From the NCBI RefSeq assembly GCF_001423265.1, contig NZ_LMND01000032.1:1149-65148 (forward strand): 64,000 bases of DNA. The letters are read 5' to 3'. Position 1 is the first letter of the stretch, and every line of letters starts with the position of its first letter. Origin of the DNA: Methylobacterium sp. Leaf108 (GTDB taxonomy: Bacteria; Pseudomonadota; Alphaproteobacteria; Rhizobiales; Beijerinckiaceae). Below are positions 59,491-64,000 of the stretch, piece after piece. The translations under genes and the position numbers were made by a program. A model generated the notes under the pieces. The model was not told the DNA's origin. It worked only from the letters and a program-made list of their open reading frames with translations, and ran no database searches.

Positions 59491-60341
59491 AGTCCGGCCC
59501 CGTCTTCCGACCCAGCCAGATTCACGCCATGGGCCTCGCCCTCCTCGAGAGCGAGCGCGCCGAGGCGCTGAAGCGTATGTCCGCCGGCGGCAAGGGCCGG
59601 AAAGTTTCCGGGCCTTCGGACGCCCGCGACCGCATCGCCCGGCACTTCGGGATCTCCGGACGCCAGCTCGAGAAGATCGGGGACATCTGCCGCGCCGCCA
59701 CGGCCGAGCCCGAACTATTCGGACCGCTGCTCGCCGAGATGGACCGCACCGGCAAGGTTAACGGCCCGCATACCAAGCTCCTGCGTGCCAGGGACGAGGA
59801 GCGCATCCTCGGACTGCAGCCGGTCGCCGGCCGTTTCCGCACCCTCGTCGTCGACCCACCATGGGGCGAGGACAACATCTCGGACGCGGCCGGGCACGAC
59901 TATGCCCTGATGCCGCTCGACGAGATCCGGGACATGCCCGTCGGCGAGTGGGCCGAGGACGACTGTCACCTGTACCTCTGGGCGACGAACAACACGCTCC
60001 AGGTCGCCTTCGGCCTCCTCGAGCCGTGGGGCTTCGCCCACAAGACGGTGCTGACCTGGACAAAGCCCGACATCGGCTTCGGCCGCTACTTTAGGAACCG
60101 GACAGAGCACGTCATCTTCGCCGTGCGCGGCACGCTGCGCACCCGGGCGCCGGCGCGCGCCACGCCTACCGATCACGATTGGCCCGTCGGCGAGAACAGC
60201 GAGAAGCCCGAAGGCTTCTACGACCTGGTTCGCGCCTGCAGCTTCCCTCCCTACGGCGAGGCCTTCCAGCGGTTCGCCCGGCCCGACTTCGTGAACCTCT
60301 ACCAGCCGGCGCCCGCGCCGCTGCTCGTGGCGGCGGAGTAG
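59487..60341 (+). CDS. MT-A70-family DNA/RNA N6-adenine methyltransferase (prophage)
   Basis: A 284-residue protein. An N-terminal helical ParB-like region (about 1-115: GISGRQLEKIGDICRAATAEPELFGPLLAEMDRTGKVNG) precedes the MT-A70 methyltransferase domain with the catalytic DPPW in RTLVVDPPWGEDN, HLYLWATNNTLQVAFGLLEPWGF and TEHVIFAVRG. It likely N6-methylates adenines in phage DNA. No restriction enzyme is adjacent, so it is solitary. Overlaps the upstream ORF by four bases. Confidence 0.88.
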   Translation: MKSGPVFRPSQIHAMGLALLESERAEALKRMSAGGKGRKVSGPSDARDRIARHFGISGRQLEKIGDICRAATAEPELFGPLLAEMDRTGKVNGPHTKLLRARDEERILGLQPVAGRFRTLVVDPPWGEDNISDAAGHDYALMPLDEIRDMPVGEWAEDDCHLYLWATNNTLQVAFGLLEPWGFAHKTVLTWTKPDIGFGRYFRNRTEHVIFAVRGTLRTRAPARATPTDHDWPVGENSEKPEGFYDLVRACSFPPYGEAFQRFARPDFVNLYQPAPAPLLVAAE

Positions 60342-60345
60342 CGCC

Positions 60346-60657
60346 ATGGGCCAAGCCTCCCCCGACTGGATCGCAGACCGGCGCGCGGCCGAGCACGAGT
60401 TCCTGGAGCGGTTCGCCGACCTGGAGGCCGTGCTCCTCCGGGTCGACGGCTACATCCGCCGCGCCGACGAGGCCGCGGCCGCGCTGGCGAAACTGCCGAA
60501 CGCCAACCCGGCCGACCGTCAGCGCGAGGCGGCAGACCTCCGGCAGATCGCGTCGATCACCGCCCATCATCTCGCCAATCTCGATCGCGTGCATCTCATC
60601 GAGGAGCCGTCGCGGATCGTGCGCTCGAACGGGCGGACTATGGGGGCCCGCCGATGA
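60346..60657 (+). CDS. Small prophage protein, coiled-coil-like
   Basis: A 103-residue helical protein (HEFLERFADLEAVLLRVDGYIRRADEAAAALAKL, REAADLRQIASITAHHLANL), rich in Ala, Leu, Arg and Glu, suggesting a helical bundle or coiled coil. It overlaps the helicase gene by four bases (ATGA). Not recognised; could be a helicase accessory factor by position. Confidence 0.55.
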   Translation: MGQASPDWIADRRAAEHEFLERFADLEAVLLRVDGYIRRADEAAAALAKLPNANPADRQREAADLRQIASITAHHLANLDRVHLIEEPSRIVRSNGRTMGARR

Positions 60658-61751
60658 CGTGGAGTCCGCAGCAGGACCAGGCGCTGAAGGCCGTCGAGGC
60701 CTGGCGCACGTCGGACGAGACGACGCCCTTCTACCTCGGGGGCTACGCCGGATCGGGCAAGACGACGCTCGCCAAGCACCTGGCCGCCGGCGTCGACGGC
60801 GACGTGCTGTTCGCCGCCTTCACCGGCAAGGCGGCCCTCGTCCTGCAGTCGAAGGGCTGCGCGGACGCCTCGACGATCCACAGCCTGATCTACCGCGTCC
60901 GGAGCGGCCGGCGCGGCGGCCCGCCGACGTTCGAGCTAAACCACGACAGCCCGGTGGCGGAAGCCGACCTCGTGGTGATCGACGAGGTGTCGATGGTGGG
61001 CCCGGAGCTCGGGGCCGACCTGATGTCGTTCGGCGCCAAGGTGCTGGTGCTTGGCGATCCCGCACAGCTCCCGCCGGTCAATGGCGCCGGGTACTTCACC
61101 GGCCGCCACCCAAACTTCATGCTGACCGAGGTGCATCGGCAGGCCGCGGACAACCCGATCATCCGCATGTCGATGACGGTGCGCGAGGGCGGCCGGCTGT
61201 CGTGCGGAGCCTACGGCGAGAGCCGCGTAATCCGACGCGACGCGCTCGGCCAGTCGGCGGTGATCAAGGCCGACCAGGTCCTCGTCGGGCGCAACGCGAC
61301 GCGCCAGTCCGTCAACGAGAAGGTCCGGGCGATCCAGGGGCGTGATCCGGGCGGGCCGGAGAAGGGCGACCGACTCGTCTGCCTCAAGAACAACCGGCAG
61401 CTCGGTCTCCTCAACGGCGGCCTCTGGACCGTCCGCGACGTCGTCGACCACGACCGGGACGCGATCCGGCTTACGGTGAAGCCGCAAGATGAGGCCGATG
61501 CCGAACCGCTCGGAGTCGCGGTGCGACCGGAGTTCTTCGCCGGCACTGAAGCGAGCCTCGAGGCCGACGATCGCCGCGGCTTCGACGAGTTCACTTATGG
61601 CTACGTCCTGACCGTCCACAAGGCGCAGGGATCGCAGTGGGACGACGTCGTGCTGTTCGACGAGGCCGGCGCCTTCCGCGAGCACTCCCGCCGCTGGCTC
61701 TACACCGGCCTGACCCGGGCGGCGACGCGCGTCACGGTGGTCCAGTCATGA
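60654..61751 (+). CDS. SF1B DNA helicase (RecD2/Dda-like)
   Basis: A 365-residue helicase. All main motifs are visible: Walker A GYAGSGKTTLAKHL (about residue 30), motif Ia FAAFTGKAALVLQ, Walker B VVIDEVSMVG, motif III LVLGDPAQLPPV, the ELTEVHRQ-like LTEVHRQ, motif V YVLTVHKAQGSQWDDV and motif VI RWLYTGLTRA. It resembles phage T4 Dda and RecD2 (5'-3' polarity is a family inference). It should unwind DNA during phage replication. Confidence 0.88.
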   Translation: MTWSPQQDQALKAVEAWRTSDETTPFYLGGYAGSGKTTLAKHLAAGVDGDVLFAAFTGKAALVLQSKGCADASTIHSLIYRVRSGRRGGPPTFELNHDSPVAEADLVVIDEVSMVGPELGADLMSFGAKVLVLGDPAQLPPVNGAGYFTGRHPNFMLTEVHRQAADNPIIRMSMTVREGGRLSCGAYGESRVIRRDALGQSAVIKADQVLVGRNATRQSVNEKVRAIQGRDPGGPEKGDRLVCLKNNRQLGLLNGGLWTVRDVVDHDRDAIRLTVKPQDEADAEPLGVAVRPEFFAGTEASLEADDRRGFDEFTYGYVLTVHKAQGSQWDDVVLFDEAGAFREHSRRWLYTGLTRAATRVTVVQS

Positions 61752-62329
61752 GCCACCTGCGTCAGGTCGACCTCGACTGGTTCGTCGCGGGTGATGTCTC
61801 ACCCTTCGCGCTGGCCGGCTATCTCGCCGATCCGCGCGAGACCCGGATCCCGTTCTCCGTGCCGTTCGATGCCCGCTTCACGGTCACCCGCGAGGCCGTG
61901 CGGTTCCTGCGCGGCCGGCGCTTTGTCAGGGCCGTGGACTGCCAGGGCGAGCCCGACGACCTCGTTGCCGCCTATCTGATCCCCGCCATCGAGGGCGGAT
62001 GGCTCATCGACTGGATCGCTTGGCACCCGCGATCGGGCCGCCTCGCCACGCTCGAGGGGTGCGTCGGGTTGCTCGGCGGCGATGCGATCTGGCGCGCCAG
62101 CCGCGACGAGCCGCTGGTGCTCGCGGCCGACCCGCGCGCCTGGCTGGCAGGATGGCGGACCGGCGCCTGCATCGTCGACGAGACGATCGCGCGGCAGCAG
62201 CTGCTCGAAGTGCCGGCGATCCAGGCGCCGGATGTGGAGGTGGGCCAGAAGCTCAAGGCGATGCTCGAGGAGGTCCGTCTGCCCCGCATCGTGGTTCCCG
62301 TCTCGGCGATCGGCACGGTGGCGGCATGA
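61748..62329 (+). CDS. Prophage hypothetical protein
   Basis: A 193-residue soluble protein with mixed alpha/beta pattern and several Trp. Segments include FSVPFDARFTVTREAVRFLRGRRFVRAVDCQGEPDDLVAAYLIP and GGWLIDWIAWHPRSGRLATLEG. I do not recognise it. It sits between the helicase and primase-helicase genes with four-base overlaps on both sides, so a role in replication is likely. Confidence 0.6.
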   Translation: MSHLRQVDLDWFVAGDVSPFALAGYLADPRETRIPFSVPFDARFTVTREAVRFLRGRRFVRAVDCQGEPDDLVAAYLIPAIEGGWLIDWIAWHPRSGRLATLEGCVGLLGGDAIWRASRDEPLVLAADPRAWLAGWRTGACIVDETIARQQLLEVPAIQAPDVEVGQKLKAMLEEVRLPRIVVPVSAIGTVAA

Positions 62330-63972
62330 CGGACGTCATCCGGTTAGACGACGCCGAACGACAGCAGCGGCAACAGCGGCGCAGGAGCCGGCAGGAGATC
62401 GACCGCGCCTCGGACTCGAGCGAGGATCACGGCCTGCCCATCATTAAGGTGGTGGCGAGCGAGCTGCCACGCGTCGTCGACGAGGCGGAGCAGGTGCTCA
62501 TCAACGCGGCCGAGCCGATCTTCTCGCGGGCGGGCAACCTCGTGCGCCCGATCACCGACGTGGTACCGACCGGCGGCGGCCGCCTGGTTCGCATCGCCCG
62601 GCTGCGGCCGCTCGGGGCCGATGCCCTCACCGACGTCCTGGCGCAGACCGCGAAGTTCCAACGGTACGACGAGCGCCGGCGCGCCTGGGGCAACATCGAC
62701 CCGCCGGCGAAGGTCGCCGCGACGCTCCTGTCCCGCGAAGGCAAGTGGCGCGTGCCGCCGGTGGCCGGCATTATCACCACGCCGACGCTGCGGCCCGACG
62801 GCACCCTGCTCGACAAAGCCGGCTACGATCCGGCGACGCGTCTCTACCTGATGCTCGACGAGACGCTCGAGATGCCCGAGATCCTGGAGGCGCCGAGCCG
62901 CGAGGACGCCGTCGACGCGCTGACGCTGCTCAAGGAGCCCCTGGCGGGCTTCCCCTTCGTGAAGGCGGTCGATCAGGCCGTGGCGCTGTCGGGCATCCTC
63001 ACCGCGGTGATCCGGCCCGCTCTGCCCGTAGCACCGCTGCACGGCATCCGGGCGAGCACGGCCGGGACGGGCAAGAGCTTCCTCGTCGACGTCCTGTCGA
63101 CGATCGCGACCGGCCGGCCCTGCTCGGTCATGGCGGTGGGCAAAACCGAGGAGGAAACCGAGAAGCGCCTCGGGGCCCTGCTCCTCGACGGCGCGCCGGT
63201 CATCTCGATCGACAACGTCAACGGCGAGCTCGGCGGCGACATGCTCTGCCAGATGACCGAACGGCCGCTGGTGCGCGTGCGCATCCTTGGCAAAAGCGAG
63301 GTGCCGGAGATCGAGTGCCGGGCGACGGTTTTCGCCACCGGCAACAACCTCACCATGGTCGGCGACATGACGCGCCGCGCGGTGATGTGCACCCTCGACC
63401 CGCGCGTCGAGCGTCCCGAGCTGCGCCAGTTCGACTTCGATCCCATCGCCAGGATCCTCGACGACCGGGGCGCCTACATCGCGGCGGCGATCACCATCGT
63501 GCGCGCCTACCGCGCCGCCGGCTCGCCGCCGATGTGCGGGCCGATCGGCAGCTATAGGGCCTGGTCGGATTCGGTGCGGTCCGCGCTGATCTGGCTCGGC
63601 GAGGCCGACCCCGTCGCGAGCATGGACATCATGCGCGACGAGGACCCCGAGCTCGTCGTGATCAGCGAGCTGTTCGAAGCCTGGCGCGCGGCCCTCGTCG
63701 TCGGTGCGTCCTACACCTCGATCCAGATCGAGGAGGTGGCGTCCGAGCGCTTCATCGAGGGCGCGTACATGCACCCCGATTTCCGGGACATCCTCATGCG
63801 GCAGGCCAACGCCGGCCCCGTGATCTCCACCAAGCGCCTCGGCCGATGGCTCACGCGGATCAAGGGGCGCGTCGTCAACGGCTGGCGCCTGGAGATGCTT
63901 GCCGATGCCAAGCGCGGCAATCGCTACGTCCTGGTCCAGGTCGATCGCGACGTCCAGGAGACGATGCTGTGA
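62326..63972 (+). CDS. Phage primase/helicase-like AAA protein
   Basis: A 548-residue protein. A Walker A loop ASTAGTGKSFLVDVL lies at about residue 248, Walker B-type VISIDNVNG at about 300 and sensor-like VFATGNNLTMVGDMTRRAVM at about 340, the pattern of SF3/D5-type primase-helicases. A C-terminal winged-helix-like segment (AYMHPDFRDILMRQANAGPVISTKRLGRWL) also fits. The N-terminus lacks an obvious primase catalytic triad. Probable replication initiator/helicase. Confidence 0.78.
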   Translation: MTDVIRLDDAERQQRQQRRRSRQEIDRASDSSEDHGLPIIKVVASELPRVVDEAEQVLINAAEPIFSRAGNLVRPITDVVPTGGGRLVRIARLRPLGADALTDVLAQTAKFQRYDERRRAWGNIDPPAKVAATLLSREGKWRVPPVAGIITTPTLRPDGTLLDKAGYDPATRLYLMLDETLEMPEILEAPSREDAVDALTLLKEPLAGFPFVKAVDQAVALSGILTAVIRPALPVAPLHGIRASTAGTGKSFLVDVLSTIATGRPCSVMAVGKTEEETEKRLGALLLDGAPVISIDNVNGELGGDMLCQMTERPLVRVRILGKSEVPEIECRATVFATGNNLTMVGDMTRRAVMCTLDPRVERPELRQFDFDPIARILDDRGAYIAAAITIVRAYRAAGSPPMCGPIGSYRAWSDSVRSALIWLGEADPVASMDIMRDEDPELVVISELFEAWRAALVVGASYTSIQIEEVASERFIEGAYMHPDFRDILMRQANAGPVISTKRLGRWLTRIKGRVVNGWRLEMLADAKRGNRYVLVQVDRDVQETML

Positions 63973-64000
63973 CCCCCAATCGCAGCCGCCTGACCTGGGG
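63969..64000 (+). CDS. Phage gene, 5' end only
   Basis: A GTG start at 63969 overlaps the TGA of the primase-helicase gene (GTGA), and ten codons follow to the window edge (VTPNRSRLTWG). Too short to identify; it continues the rightward operon. Confidence 0.5.
   Translation, partial: MTPNRSRLTW

Overview
The window is high-GC DNA (roughly 70%) from an alphaproteobacterium, most likely Methylobacterium or Methylorubrum. The clues are a formaldehyde-activating-enzyme paralogue, an OxlT-type oxalate:formate antiporter, a crtI-crtB carotenoid pair, paired transglutaminase-like cysteine peptidases, Rhizobiales-type small proteins (DUF3126, PAS_5, DUF3140) and a eukaryote-type NADP isocitrate dehydrogenase. 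All family assignments come from reading motifs in the translated sequence; no database search was run.

Positions 1-50,700 are chromosomal. The order is: the 5' end of a polysaccharide-export lipoprotein, gluconokinase, a lytic transglycosylase, an HTH/shikimate-kinase-like fusion regulator, cysE with a DUF3126 protein, two periplasmic cysteine peptidases, PilZ and PAS proteins, a rhomboid protease, a CBS protein, crtI-crtB, icd divergent from a fae paralogue, trmJ, a GGDEF-EAL protein, two homocysteine-forming sulfhydrylases (MetZ- and MetY-like) flanking a lone receiver protein, an MHS-type transporter, a zinc alcohol dehydrogenase, a thioesterase, rsgA, rplM-rpsI, oxlT, tlyA with an rRNA m5U methyltransferase, a CYTH-CHAD protein, an rlmB-type methyltransferase, tRNA-Glu, a PepSY protein, a GH25 lipoprotein, DUF488, a LuxR-type receptor with an intact acyl-homoserine-lactone pocket, an SGNH-like protein, tgt and queA, a CDF transporter, a 661-residue RTX protein, lipB, a FliN-like protein and tRNA-Leu(GAG).

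From about 50,670 to the window end lies the left part of a prophage integrated at tRNA-Leu. A leftward operon starts next to an operator at 56,598. It carries small unknown genes, a RecE/Cas4-like nuclease, a RecA-fold ATPase, an HTH regulator, a ribonucleotide-reductase-type zinc ribbon, a probable excisionase and the integrase. A LexA/CI-type repressor and a Cro-like gene diverge across two more copies of the same operator (TAAG-N5-CTTA). A rightward operon of overlapping genes follows: small proteins, RusA, an MT-A70 methyltransferase, an SF1B helicase and a primase-helicase-like ATPase. Structural genes and attR lie beyond the window.

The most interesting signals are TGACACT operators over the crtI start (one a TGT-N12-ACA site of the PpsR/CrtJ type), tandem 18-bp repeats spanning the crtI stop codon and the crtB N-terminus, a Fae paralogue without the canonical histidine, a Tgt lacking two of three zinc cysteines, a 92-bp repeat that supplies the stop codon of two unrelated genes, the shared prophage operator, and a prophage stretch (58,040-58,334) where coding signal changes frame twice.
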